64,000 nucleotides of DNA from Ephemerocybe angulata. Its lineage: Eukaryota > Basidiomycota > Agaricomycetes > Agaricales > Psathyrellaceae. The notes below the pieces were generated by a model, which ran no database searches, had not been told where the DNA came from, and worked only from the letters and a program-made list of their open reading frames with translations. Made by a program: the position numbers and the translations under genes. Below, in pieces: positions 33,752 to 46,779 of the stretch; position 1 is the first letter of the stretch, and every line of letters begins with the position of its first letter. Location of the stretch: contig JAACJK010000110.1 of NCBI GenBank assembly GCA_013368325.1, positions 1 to 64,000 of the forward strand, written 5' to 3'.

Positions 33752-36700
33752 TTAAAGAGTCTTGACCTTCTTGGACGGCTGAGAATTGCCCTGGTCACCA
33801 TCTTTACGCTTCTTACTCGAGTTCGCCTTCCACCCATTCAGAAGCTCCTTGAACCGCTTCCGAAGGTTTGTGGCGAGTGCGCCAACTTCAGAGTCTACAC
33901 CATTGAACTTGATGGCGTTCTGAACCATGAGGTCGACGTCGGCCTCGAACGCTTCGGGCGTATCATACTTGTCGCTATCCAGTTTCCCTTTGATGGTCTT
34001 CAGGTCACGCGCGTCTTTTCGAGGGATAACATCAAAGTAAGTGGGGATGCCGAGTAGGACTGGATCGACGGGTTCACGGAAAACCCAAGACCTGAAAGGA
34101 TGCAAAAGATTAAATGACATACAAAGGAGAGAAATGATATCGAAACTTACACAGGCTCCTTGGTTAGCGTCGTGAGGACCCCTTGAAGGCCGCGCTTCTC
34201 AGCGAAAGCGAGCTTGCGCTCCATCGCCTTCGGCCACTCCTTCTTGAAAGCTTTCTCGACAACGTCTGAACAGGTGACAGGGAACGTTCCAGGGGGGTTG
34301 AATTGTCTGCAGTTGGCAAATATAAGCTCGATGTCCTTCTTGACATCTTCCATTGTCATGTAATCCCCTTTCTGCAACTTCACGCCCATGGTGCCGAAGT
34401 CCATGGGGTGCGCAATCTCCTCCAAGTATCTAAGAAACTTAGGTTAACACCCGCAGCATCTCTAAAAGATAAAAGTGAACTTACGTTGGGCAACCATCCA
34501 TGATTGGGTCGACGGGCCGCAGGAAGATAGCAGCCTCCGGAATCTTGCTCAGAGATTTGAGAAGCTCCTTGACCTTCTTCTCGTTGACAGGTGTAGCTTG
34601 AACAACAGGCCCTTTCTTGTGGTGGGAAGCCTTCGTAGGCTCCGTCGACGTCGTCGGTGAAGGATAGGCAGAGCTGACTTCCTTCTCCTTGCCCTTGTTA
34701 ATAGAGATACGCAGGGGATTCACGACCGAGGACTGTCTCGAGCTCTGAGCTGAGGGAGCTTTCTCCTTCTTCGACTTCGGCGGGGCAATGACCCTTGGAG
34801 CGGGAGCTGGCGGTGGTGGTGTAGGAGCAACTTCAGGCTTGGGAGGAGGTTTGGAGATGACTCTGGCGGTAATTGTAGGCACCGAGGTAGAGGTAGATGG
34901 CTCAGGCGGCGTTAGACGCTCCTTCTTGCTTGGAGTAGGGAGCAGGGACTCAAGATCGTCATCGATGGTCAACTTCTTGCGCTTCGACGAGCCATTGGTG
35001 GTCGACACACTCTTCTCCCTCTCTCTTTCCTTCTCGCGCTCGCGCTCCCGTTGCTCTCGATGTTCTCGCTTCTCTCGGGATCGTCGCGACTCATCTTTCT
35101 CCCTCTCAATAGCCAGTACCTCTTGCAAGATGTCGTGAGAGCCGTCATCAACATAGGGAGGAGGAGGTGCATCTGCAACGGGTTCAGAACCTGATGACGG
35201 AGGCTCGATGATTCGAGCTTTGCGCGGTTTCGAAGGCTTAGATGACGAAGCCGTCGATGGCGCTTCGACTGAAGGCCGCTCTGGTGCACTGGGTCCCCCA
35301 ACACGGAGTTTGATAGTCGGTCGTGCAGGCACTGCGGGGGCGGGGGAGGCTTTCCCATTGGGAACTGAACTTGGGATCCGTTTGACAGGGGGAAGCGGTG
35401 GCGGGCTCGGGTCGTCGAAAGCAGGTACAGGAGGGAGGATGCGGTGGGCAGGTTTCGGCACGGTGACCTTTGGTGGGGGCGGTGGGGGAACAGGTTTCGC
35501 CGCGGCGTGTGCTCTGTCGGCCGCTTCGAGGGTCTTGTTGATGATGGTCCATTCTATAGACATCGTCAGCCGACACAGTCTCAGGAGTAAGCTCTGGACC
35601 TACGTTTCTCAAAGAAGGTTTCTACAGCAATCGCTTCATTATGTACAAAGCTCCCCGCGAGATTGTAGAGCTTGGCATTCGCTACCATGAGCTTAAGGTC
35701 TTTCTGGAACGCGAAACGATTCTTGTACAACCCCTCCTCCAATTTCGCGCCCATGGTACTAAGGTCCATCGGGTCCTTGACAATATCGAAGTAACTAGAT
35801 CGATATATTAGCTGAATATGTCTTCAGTACCAGGTGATGATGACTTACCTTGGTGCATGGTCTCGAATGGGATCAACAGGTTGGAGGAACAAGGTTGCAT
35901 GCTTGTTCGTCTTCAGCTTCTTTAAGGCACTCTTACACGCCTTATAGTCTTGCACTGACATGCCGGCTGATTGCGACTTGGGTGTCGAATGTGGCTTGGA
36001 ACTCGTAGCCGGCACTGGGGCAGGTGCAGACGCAGGCGCTGGTGCTGGCTTCCCAGAGCGAACCTTGTCCTTCTTTGGCACATGGAGAGGAGGTGGAGGT
36101 GCAAACGAAACGCCTTTCTTTACGGGCTCGGGAGGGATATGGATTGAGGGTACTCGAGGTGAGCTGACAGTTGGTGTTCCCGGGAGTTTGAACTTGGTCA
36201 GCGATTTCGCGGAACTGAGGTTTTTCGTGACACTGGAGGGTAGACCTTCGGTCTTGAGGAGACGCGGGGCTTTGATGGTGGCCTTGACTGATGGTATTGG
36301 AGGCGCGACCTCGACCACCGGTGTGCTCGGAATGTGGAGTTTGACTGTCGGAGGTGTCTCCTCGACTGGGCGGATAAGGATGTCGGCCAGCTTGAGAAGA
36401 CACCACCGAACTTCATGATCAATGTCTGGTAATCTGGGCAGAACACTGGTGAGGGTGCGGACAAATAAGGCAGACACAATACATACAGCGCAATTGGGAG
36501 GAGGAACTCGCGGACAATCTCATTCTTGCCCAGTTCTCGATCCTTACGCACTATTTTGAGCCAGGAGTCGAGTTCGCTCTTCTTCGATTCCTTCGTCTTC
36601 TCGTTTCCATTACCGTCTTCCTCGATGAGCAAAGTCTCCGATTCCTTGATAGCGGCCTTCATCTCGCCCATCTGCGCCAAAAGAGCGAGACTATAGCAAG

Positions 36701-39700
36701 CGCTCTTGGCGACGTGACGCCGTACAGTTCTCGATGGATCATTCGCCATAACAGCGAAGACGTATCGCATGATTTGAGGAGCGTACCACTTGGTCAAGAA
36801 TAGACCATCAAAGGCTGCAACCCTGACTTGAGTGAAGTTGCCTTGCCGAGTCAGCGGGAAGAAGATCTTCGGATGGTGAGGCATGAGGTTCGCCACACCC
36901 AAAGCCATGTAGAACTAAAAGACATCAGAACCGCGGGACGCAGGAAATGAGCAAGTCCTAGAAACTCACCTCCATGGCGGCAATGGTCACGACATTATGA
37001 GGGGAAGGAATCAAGCGATCCATGCTGCGGTAACGGTCTACCTCTATCCGAGTCTGCTTAATGAGCTCCAGATCTTCCTGATTCTGCTCAACACGAGTCT
37101 CAGCGGGGGCTAGCTCCCCGCGCTCGGGAGGGGCGGTCGACACGACAGCATAAGCTGCGGCGGCGATGATGGTGCAAATATAATAACCGTCGGAGAACTG
37201 GCCAAATGTCTATCAGAATTTGGCAACTTCACAAGGATGAGAAAACTCTTACAGGGTTAGAGGTGTTGTCGTCGTAACGCAATTGATCGATCAAAAACTG
37301 GCGGACCACGCTCGGAGTGTTGCCGTTCTCAAAGCGAACTTTGGAGATGGCGGTGATGAGAGCCTGGGTATGGAAATCAATGAATGTAAATAATAATTGC
37401 TTTCTTTGTGCGCACCTTGCGGACAAAGTACTCAGGGAAATCGGAGAAGTCGTTCGGCTTCGGCACGTATTTGTGGGCGAAGAGATCCTGGCCGGGGTCC
37501 TCAGGCTCGTAGCAATACCGAAGGAACAGTTTAAACAGGTGGAAGAGGCCAAGGAAGTCTATACGGCGAACGGCACACTGAAAGGCATAAGAACACTTCT
37601 TCGAATTCTGGGATCCATCCAACTAACCTGTACTAGGGCTAACGCTGCCTCACACCGGACGCGATAGTAATAGTTTGTTACAAGGACTGCCTTGGTGAGT
37701 GTGCTGGATACGATGGCCGTCGGCTTCTCAGATAGAGCATCGATAGCCTAACAAGATATGAGCAGGCGGCATCCAAGCACGATTTAAAAACGTACCTCTA
37801 GCTGAGCTACAACATCCCGATCACGCTGAAGTTGAGAAACCCACATGAAATCGGGTTGCTCAAACTTCGTGTTGGCGATCCACTCGAAGTCAGCATCTAT
37901 CCGAATCCATTCGTACGTCGCCCCACTCATTGTTGCCTCATCCTCCTCTGTCCAATCTGCGACTTTCCAGTTATCCCGCTCCTCCTCTTTCTCCCAAATC
38001 TCGAGGCCGAACCCCATGTCGATCATACCCATCGCCTCTGCGGCCTCTGCATCGCCCTCGGCCGCAGCTTGCGCAGCCGCCTGCCTGGCAAGGTATCGCT
38101 TCGTATTTCTCCGAACACGCTTGTACTTCGTATTGAAGGGAACCTCATATCGCTTGAACGGGCTTCGGATATCGAGAACGTGTTCATATGGCGTCCCGTC
38201 AGCCTCGTGAATTCGTATCGTCATTTGGCCCTGAATATTGCTACGTCAGCCATGACAAATACTTCAAAAGCAATATACACACCTCAAAGAATTGCACAGG
38301 TTTGAAGAGAGCCTTGGAGATATCATTATGCTCCATTGCTTTGTGAGCAGGGCACTCCTGTCGCATGGTGATCTCGACGGCCATCTTCTTACGATTGAAG
38401 GAGGCCGAGAAGCCAAAGGTAGGGCACCCGCTCCCATATATCCATTGCTCCGCAAAGGTCCGCAAGTCGACACCGCTGACCTTCCGGCACGTCCTAAGGA
38501 ATGTATGGGTCGATAGAGCGTTGTTCTGCAGCTCCCCGCTGATAGCGGAAAGGAAGATCTTGGGGAGAACGCGGCTGAGACCCAGCGAGGTCCCCGACTT
38601 GCCGAGCTTACGGTCCAGGATGTGAAGGACGAGTGGCGACTTGAGATTGATGAACGGAAGGGTGGCGGCGTCAGGAGGGTCAAGGATTTGTGGCTGGCAT
38701 ATTGGCGGCATTGCCCCAACGTCCCATTCGGTGACTCGTTGCATGTCTTTCTTCAGCTTGAATCGATAGTCGTTGTTGCCAAAAAGTTTTCTAAGGAACA
38801 AGCCGGTGATGTAAAGCGAAAGGCCGTTGATAAGCCAGATATCTGACCATGTCTTGGGCACAATGTTGATCCCGGACCATTGGCAAGCTAGAGCGTGGCT
38901 TAATGCGTGTCGTGTCTCGAGGGCCTGATCAATAGCATCTTCCCCATGCAGGAGATCAGAGTTGACCAAAGAAAGGGTTGCACTATCGAATCTGGAAGTC
39001 GGCATCTCGTCGACAAAGACGAGCTTGAAGGACCCGAACGGATAGGAGCCAAACTCCGAGGTGTAGAAACTCATTGTCGACCGCAAGAAAGTGGTGGATG
39101 TCGCCAACTGAGATTCAAGTCCTGGTAGACAGAAGGCATACATTGGCGGCTGGGAAGATCCGGGTGCATCTTCAGAGGCAATGTCGCTGGGAATCTGGTA
39201 CAGTTGAAAGGGGCCAGCTGCGAAAGCAATGTGCTGAACGGAAGTCAGGGTCGTCTGGGAGAAAACGTATATCGTCTTGTTTGAATTGTAGGGATGGGCC
39301 ACCTGATTCAAATGTGTTATAATGACTGGGTCTCCGAGTAACGGGCGTTACGCACCTGCTCAACAAGTTCACCACTACAAACGACCATCGTTGGGATGCA
39401 GTCCGGTGTCTCATCATCATCATCGCTCGGCGTGCGTTCTTCCAAGTATCGGGGAACGACGAATTCAAACTCCCAGGTGCATTTTTCCCATAGGTTGTCC
39501 AGACAAGGTACCCAGCATCGCGCAGCGTCAGGCGACGATGGTGTGGTGTAGGCGTGAGGAACACGCTGGTCAAGATGAGTCATAGCGCAATTCAGAAGGG
39601 AATGAGCCACTCACGTAAGGGTATGCATCGGTAGGTACCACAAACTCAAAGCCATCCACTGGGTTCCGAAGACTGTAGGCGATGTTGACTACGATGGGTG

Positions 39701-40383
39701 CGTATTCAGGATTGCTTTGCGACAGAGGGCCCGGAGTCTGAGGTTCTGGGGTCGCTGCAGCAGATGATATGAGTTCGTTTCGACCAGGGGTCCAAAACGC
39801 CACGCACCTTCGCTGAAACCCGCACCTGACGACGCCTGCGTCGACACCCTGACCGCCAGCTCCTTGGGAATTGCAATCGATAGCTCTCCTTCGTCACACT
39901 CCTGCATCGCTGAATACAGCTTCCTCTTGAGTTCCGCGTGCTTGTGACAATCCGGTGCTTCCCCTGCGCCGCCCATTGTGATACTCGTCAGCGGGTCGTG
40001 GATGGTGAACTCTGCTGGCTGGCCCCCGACAGTAACCGATTGGATCGCTGAAAATCGCTCAGTAACCAATAACAAGGGTAGGATGAGTACATACTGCATT
40101 GTCTTGAGTGAATATGCAAGGTCCTCAGCTCGCTGCTGGTCGGTACGATGGTCATCTCCGTGTAGCCCTGCCGCGAGTCAGTGAGCTCATACCGCAGGTC
40201 CAAAGAGTAAAAGGCCACTCACCCATAGCGTCCCCGAGAAGTCAATCTCCAAGACGACTTTTTGGTGACTAGTATATACGCCAGAGATTGTCAGTACATG
40301 AATCGGAAGTCAGGAATGGATGACACTTATAGAGAGAAACCACGGCGAGAATGCTCGCGTTGTTGGGAGCCACGCGCGTCCAT
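33752..40383 (-). CDS. TAF2: TAF2, TFIID subunit with three C-terminal bromodomains
   Basis: TFIID subunit that helps promoter (initiator) recognition. The N-terminal two thirds are the M1-aminopeptidase-like fold of TAF2 without catalytic zinc motif: HQKVVLEIDFSGTLWGYTEM, CWVPCLDNLWEKCTWEFEFV, YTSEFGSYPFGSFKLVFVDE, DIWLINGLSLYITGLFLRKL, LRTFAEQWIYGSGCPTFGFS. Helical repeats follow (YVFAVMANDPSRTVRRHVAK, DHEVRWCLLKLADILIRPVE). After Pro/Lys-rich linkers come three bromodomains, each with the acetyl-lysine-binding Asn: about 35960-35520 (ANAKLYN), 34585-34200 (ANCRQFN) and 34095-33835 (QNAIKFN). The reading frame and phase-compatible introns connect them to TAF2 without a stop, so one protein of roughly 1,900-2,000 aa is likely. 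The start ATG at 40383 gives MDARGSQQREHSRRGFSL; the first intron then has an apparent ATAAGT donor. The tail ends with KKRKDGD and KKVKTL, probable nuclear signals. Confidence 0.9.
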
Positions 40384-40553
40384 ACCACCCACACTTCGCT
40401 GTCGAGTTGTATAGGATAGAGATTCGAGGTTGTTGCACGGAATAGTTTGGGTAGGAGTTAGTCGAGCTGCACCAGGTCGGACGCAGATGGTGGCAGCAAA
40501 GAGACCCCAGTGCTGCTTATGTAACCAACCCATTTCACTCAACAACGTCCATC
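40384..40553. promoter_or_regulatory. Bidirectional promoter of TAF2 and LTV1
   Basis: 170 bp between divergent start codons (40383 - and 40554 +). A frame on the minus strand is open across part of it (ATG at 40533), so the TAF2 transcript or even protein could start earlier and the shared promoter be shorter. The ATG-proximal sequence before LTV1 (CGTCCATC) is a normal start context. Confidence 0.4.
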
Positions 40554-42418
40554 ATGGCTCCAAAATCAAAGTCCATTTTTCGACAGCCTGGGGCGAAGCA
40601 TTTCCAACTCGTTCATCGCTCTCAACGGGATCCTCTCATTAACGACCCAGAAGCCAGCCAACATGTTCTCAAGGCGTTTGTCCGAGAAAACGATAAAAAG
40701 GTGTGTTCTTTGTCTCTTGATCTTGGACAGCATCTAATCAGGACCAGGGAAAAACTCGTGCAGAGCTCGAGGACCAGCTAGGCGAGGAGATCGCGGCGAA
40801 CCCTGCTCTCGAAAAATTGGGCCAAGCTAGCCTGTACGGCGTATACTACGATGATTCGGCTTACGACTACATGCAGCATCTGCGTCCAGTCGGGGTCTAT
40901 GAAGACGGAGTGGACAGCATCCTGATCGAAGCGCCTTCCACCTCAAAAGGAAAGGGCAAGAAGGGCGGCAATATCCTCGAAATACCCGATGAGGCCCTCC
41001 CCTCCGCACACGAACTCCCGAGGACATATGAATCCCAGCAGGCCGTTCCCCAAAGCATCGCAGGCTTCCAGCCGGACATGGACCCCCATTTGCGCCAGGC
41101 TTTGGAGGCGCTCGAGGATGATGCTTTCGTAGATGATGGGCTTGAAGATGACTTTTTCTCTGAGCTCGTTGGTGAAGGTGAACGAGATGAAGAGGAAGAG
41201 TTTGGGTTCGAATTTAGGGAAGATGGTATTCTATCCGATGCTGAAGAAGAAGAGGATCATTTCGACGAGGGCACGGAAGCATCTTGGGAGGACCGGTTTG
41301 CGCAATTCAAGAAAACGCAGGCAGCGAAGGCAGCCAAGCAAGAAAATGATAGCGACGATGAATTTGCGTCTGAAGGTGGTGATACTATCGGTACTCTCCA
41401 CACCATCTCGGTCATTGGCGGTAAGAAGCGGAGACGAAAGGGTGGAAGTGACGCGACAGGCTACAGTATGAGCAGTTCGTCTATGACGAGGCACGAGGGC
41501 CTGAAAACGTTGGATGAGCGTTTTGACCAGGTACGATCTTCGCCTTGCATCCTGGAATTTATGCTCATATATCTCAGATGATGCTTCGGGAGTATGAGAA
41601 CGATGAGGAAGGCGAAGAAGATGAGGAACACTCAGATGCGGATTCCGACGAGGCCCCTGAACTTATCACCTCAAGAGACGATTTCGACAGTATGGTCGAC
41701 GAATTCCTGAACGATTATGAAATTCTTGGCCGAAAGTTGAGACCGAAGCTTGAAGGAGAAACTGGAGCTGAAAAGCTGGGTACCTTCCGAGCCGCAGTCG
41801 GATTGGACGAGCGTGTTCGGATACAACGAGATGGCGAAGACGATGACGACACAGATCTACTAGACCTCGTAGAGGAGGAACCCAAGGATCGATGGGATTG
41901 TGAAACCATCCTCTGTAGGTCTTTTTCGTGCAGGCACCGACGCCCCGGCTAATTCTCCATCAGCCACATACAGCAATCTCGACAATCACCCTCGCTTGAT
42001 CCGTGCCAGGACCTCAAAACCTGTTCCCAAAATTACCCTCGATCCTAGAACGGGGCTACCGTCGATTGCTGAATCGAACACAAAACCAACGCCAAAACGT
42101 GGTTTGAATGTCCGGCAACCATTGTCGAACTCCGAGGATACCGACGAATACGACTCCGACGTGACCACCAAAGGTATGTCGTCCCGATCGCAGGGTTATC
42201 CCACATGTATTGATCTTCGTAAAGGACATCGTGGTGCAGCAGTAGGTCGGCCTCGCAATGAAACTGTGGAAGAGAAGAAGGCGAGGAAGGCGGAGATCAA
42301 GCAGCAAAAACAATCGCGTAGGGTCGAGAAGAAGGCCAAACAGGAGCAGTTTAGCGCTGAAATGAAGGGCCTTCGGAAAACACTGCCGGCCAATGAAATC
42401 AGGATGAAGAAATTGTAG
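40554..42418 (+). CDS. LTV1: LTV1 40S ribosomal subunit biogenesis/export factor
   Basis: Homologue of Ltv1, which joins pre-40S particles, chaperones uS3 and eS10 assembly and is released after phosphorylation by casein kinase 1. The N-terminus is typical (KSKSIFRQPGAKHFQLVHRS, then RDPLINDPEASQHVL). Next come GVYYDDSAYDYMQHLRPVG, acidic stretches (LEDDAFVDDGLEDDFFSEL), GLKTLDERFDQMMLREYEND, FDSMVDEFLNDYEILGRKL and the Lys/Glu-rich C-terminal coiled segment (NETVEEKKARKAEIKQQK, ending EIRMKKL). About five exons, roughly 560 aa. ATG at 40554, TAG at 42416-42418. Confidence 0.95.
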
Positions 42419-42680
42419 TCCATACACACTACATACCCAGTACCTTAGTCATCGTACCGAGCAGCTCTGTAAAAATGCCCAGGGATTTATTGGTGCCAGT
42501 TTGTCGGATTATCATGAATGCACTACGTCGTTGGAGACTAATTGGAGACGGGCCTAGTACCCGTTGCATTTGGTTACCGTGATGATAGTATAAACGAAGG
42601 GCCACACAGCCATCGATCCCATCTCTTTCTCTTATCACCCACCTTATACCTTGACGAAAACCAAAACTTAACTTCCGACT

Positions 42681-45600
42681 ATGGGGTACAACTATAGCCT
42701 CACCACAACCTTTCTCTTCGTTGCCACTATATGTGTGCTGCTGCCCCAGGCCAGCGCCTTTGGAGCCGGTGACATCCCTGATTTCGCATATCTAAATGGT
42801 AAATCCCGAATCTACAATCGACGCGATGGACGTGTATTAACGCTGACTTTTATTCGTCTGCCTATAGACAAGGCTTTCAGACATGGAGATATCGAAAACA
42901 TCCTCGAGACCCTCGCCAAGACCGCGGGCAAGGCGTCCATCGGCGGCTCCAGTTTGCTCGGGATTGCAGCGTCGGTCTACAAAGCTGCTGCCGGCCCATC
43001 CAAGTTCAACAAGAGTGACATCAAGAAAGTCTACTTCGTGAGCATCTACCTGCCCTCTCGATTACCCCCTCCTCGGTGCTCAAAGTGTCCTCGTCCAGGG
43101 AAATTGGCTGCGCGATTACTCGCAGGTAGGAGACCTAGGGCATAATTGATATGACGTCATTTGGCTGATATTCCCCGACTAGGCGATGGACATTGCAGGC
43201 CTCACCAAGCTCTCCGCAGATACCCTCGTGCTGATTGTGTCTATCCTTGGGTTTATGGTACGGGTAATCTACCTCCCTCGAGCCCAGAATCTGACAGCTT
43301 GACCGTAGACCTTTGGCTTTGCGACCGAAGAATTCCAAGTTACCGCTGATCGCTTGGGTGTATATCTGCCTGTCGAGCACATCGACAATCCCAAGTATGT
43401 ATCCTGTCCCATAAAATTTAATCATAGCTCTGAATGTTTCCTTCGCAGAGGATATGCTGAGAAAGAAGGAGACGCGCGGAACTTCCACCCCAAGTTGCGT
43501 CCTCCCGTCAGCCAGAGGGAGCTCGAGATCGACCCTAACACCGGGATGAAAAAGTACATGGCCACAGAGAATCAAGGATGGGACACATCTACTGCCTTCA
43601 TCCGTCGCACCCTGAAAGCCTGCATCGAGTCTGGTCGTCGTGCCAATGGACAAGAGGGCGCAGAACTCTGGGAAGCATACCGCCTCCTGGGAACTGGGCT
43701 TCACACCTTGGAGGATCTCCTCGCCCATAGCAACTGGTGCGAGCTGGCTCTCAGAAAGATGGGTCATAACGAGGTCTTCTGTCATGTTGGCGACCGCGTT
43801 ACTGTGAACACTCCTAACGGCCAAGCTCCCCCTCTTGTTACTGGAACGTTCGGCGGTGCCGATTTCTTGCATTCTTTGCTCGGCGAGGCTGGAGAGTGAG
43901 TCTTCTCTGTTAACTCGTTTTCGCGCCGGTCTCTAACCACACCCTCTAGTAAACTGAGTCAAGCCAGCGTCACCGACCTGTCTAACAAGATGAATGAGGT
44001 ACTATCTTGTCTTCCGCTGCGTGTCCTTGGCTCATCGTCGTACTCTAGGCTCAACAATCCGGGAACCAAGCTGATCTTGGGAAGATAAAAACAATCCTTT
44101 CCAAGCTTATGGGCGGCGGTTCCAATGAGGAGAGCAAGCTCAACGAAGCAGAGCAAATGCAGCAGCAGGCTCAGGGGTACAACTTCAACCCCGACAATGT
44201 GTGCCCACCTGAAGTTAAGGAGCGCCTTCTGGCTCTGCTCAAATGGCACGACGATGTCATGCGTCAGATCCTTAAGAAGATTGAAATGGTACCTGGTCTT
44301 ACCACCGTGCTTGAAGAGTTTTCCAACGCCTTGAACGCATGTGAGTTGAGGATGTTGAGAGCCACTATCCTGCAAATACTGATGAATCAATACTTCTTCC
44401 AGACATCTACACCATCCTCGCCCCTTACGTTACGGTATGCTTTGTCGATTTAGCGCCAGCTACAGGTTTCTCACATCGTGATTAGCCTATCCTTACCCAG
44501 ACGACCCAAGTTTTGAACGAAGGTAGCAAGGCCGTCATCGACAACCACGACCAATACGAAGTCTTCACCAACCCCAATGCCTCCGATCCATCCCACAGCA
44601 TGCTCTCCAAGGACCACTTTGGTCTTATCTTGAACGAGCCTGCTGGAAAAATCGCTCAGCTCGTCGTGGAGAACAGCGTGGGCCTCATTGTCGAGGCGTG
44701 GAGCAACAACGAGAACCCTGATCAGGTCCTCAACAAGGTCAGTGCTTGCGCCCTCCCCTCCTACGGTATAATAGCTTAACGCCTGTGTAGATTCTCGAAG
44801 CTTTCCACCACCCGTACTACAACACTGGCCAGTCTCAGATCCAGCACAAGATGTACAACGAGATGACCAAATGGTTGGGCGGCTTAGGCGCTGACGAGTC
44901 GAGGCAGGTTATCCAGGCTTTGACCAAGGCAAGTGTATCCTTTAATAGCCCCAGGTGTGTATACTCATCCCTTCATCCCCGACGAGCAGGAGAGCGTCCA
45001 GAACCACAAGAACAAGCGCCTCGGGTCGGAGGATCAGAACTACGATGAGCCTGGCTATGCTGGCTGCAGCCACGGAGGCTCGACCAAATATTCGAGCGGA
45101 GGAAAGACGAGTACGGGTACCCTTGGTAAGGACAGACTTTACTGGCATATTGAACCTCCAACTAAGAACGAAACCTGACAGGTGGAACGCCTGCGTACAA
45201 CGCTGAGGCTGGATACAGCAAGCCCAGCAACACGGGCAATTCTGGGTATGGCTCGAGCGGACGCCAGGATACCAACACTAGCACCTATGGGTCTGGTGGG
45301 CGCCAGGAGAGTCATGGACCAGGTGGACGTCAAGAGAGTGCCTATGGCTCGACTGGGCGTCAGGAGAATACCTATGGATCCGGTGGACGACAAGAGAGCA
45401 CCTACGGCTCTGGTGGACGCCAAGAATCCACACACGGATCGGGTGGACGTCAGGATACCAGCTATGGATCAGGCGGACGTCAAGACAATACCTACGGTTC
45501 AGGTCGCCAGGAAACACAATCCGGCTATGGTGGTCAACAGCAAAGCACTTACGGCTCAGGCAGAAAGGAAGAAAGCCAAGGATATGGCGGCCAGCAGCAA

Positions 45601-46599
45601 CAGAGTACCTACGGGCGCCAAGAAACTCACACCTCCACCACTCCGGGTTACGGAAGGCAGACCGAGACGACTACGGCTGGAGGGTACGCTCCTTCCTACG
45701 GCGGCTCGCAGCCAGGGTACGGTGGCGGTGGAAAGCAGCAAGAGGCTTATGGCCGTACCGAGCACGCTTCGGGGTACGGCGGTGGACGCCGGGATGATGA
45801 TGACAACAAACCCTCGTATGGTGGGGGACGCCGTGAGGACGATGACAAGCCCGCGTATGGTGGTGGTCGTCGCGACGATGACAGCAAGCCCTCTTATGGA
45901 GGAGGTTACGGTGGCGGCCAGCGTCGTGACGACGACAACAAGCCTTCCTACGGCGGCGGAGGCTACGGTGGACAGAGCCGAGTCGATGAAAACAAGCCGT
46001 CGTACGGTGGTGGACAGAGCCGAGTAGAGGACAACAAGCCTTCGTATGGTGGTGGGTATGGCGGGGGTCAACGTCGAGATGATGACCGTGACAGCAAGCC
46101 TACGTATGGCGGTAGTGGCGGGTATGGAGGTGGCCACGGCAGGAAGGACTCCGAGGACGATAAGCCTAAGTACGGTGGTGGTGGATATGGGGGTGGACAC
46201 AGCAAGAAGGACTCCGAAGATGACAAGCCCAAGTACGGTGGTGGAGGCTACGGAGGAGGCTACGGCAAGAAGGATTCGGATGATGACAAGCCCAAGCATC
46301 GGCGCAACGATTCAGACGACAAGCCCAAGTACGGAGGAGGAGGAGGTTACGGAGGAGGGGGTTATGGAGGCAAGCGCGACGACTCTGACGACGACAAGAA
46401 GAAGAGTCACGGAGGATATGCGCCTGCCTACGGTGGGGGTGGAGAAGGATACGGTCAGCCCGAAGGCGGTCGCTCGGGGTATGCCCCAGCCTACGGGGGT
46501 CGCAACGAGACCTTCGGTGCTGAGCGCATGAAAATCTCGAATGACTCTGACGACGAAGATAAGAAGAGGAACAAGCACCACGGTGGTCGCGGGTATTAG
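42681..46599 (+). CDS. HET-C heterokaryon-incompatibility family protein
   Basis: Fungal HET-C family protein, related to Neurospora HET-C, a secretory-pathway glycine-rich protein whose alleles control vegetative incompatibility. A signal peptide is clear (TFLFVATICVLLPQASA, cleavage near residue 26), followed by FGAGDIPDFAYLN. The conserved body includes FRHGDIENILETLAK, GNWLRDYSQAMDIAGL, LSADTLVLIVSILGFMTFGF, LGVYLPVEHIDNPKGYAE, RPPVSQRELEIDPNTGMKKY, STAFIRRTLKACIESG, and the family hallmark LLGTGLHTLEDLLAHSNWCE. After about residue 600 the chain becomes a low-complexity tail: about nine GSGGRQE-type repeats, then SYGGG/DDDKP repeats to the TAG at 46597-46599. The tail frame contains almost no Met, so only exon joining reveals it. 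About ten introns, roughly 1,080 aa. Whether it acts in allorecognition in this fungus is unknown. Confidence 0.93.
45241..46560 (+). repeat. Coding minisatellites in the HET-C tail
   Basis: From about 45241 to 45530 a 24-bp unit repeats, encoding YGSGGRQE with substitutions at the last residues of each unit. From about 45770 to 46430 a longer, less regular unit encodes blocks of SYGGG or KYGGGGYGGG joined to DDDKP or DSEDDKP. Both repeats keep the reading frame (unit lengths multiples of three). Unequal exchange could change tail length between strains. Confidence 0.85.
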
Positions 46600-46779
46600 A
46601 ATCTACGGGGATTTACGAATGAATTATCGCATAGTTCTGGGTAATGGATAAACTGTACACTAGTGATCGCTGGACAATGATTTGATGTTTACCTGACTTT
46701 GTTCTTGAACCATGTCCACATTCTTGTGCTCCTTCCGTTCTACTCTCATGATCCACACCACGTAAGAGAATCTAAAGGG

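Noticed and set aside
45556..46299. Reverse-strand frame of 247 codons rich in Val/Ile/Thr, looking like a membrane protein
   Set aside because: It is the complement of the HET-C Gly/Tyr repeat tail; codon repeats produce the hydrophobic appearance.
45182..46531. Plus-strand frames rich in Thr/Met/Arg across the HET-C tail
   Set aside because: They are in another frame from the HET-C protein, whose tail frame joins the conserved body through the exons and ends in a proper stop.
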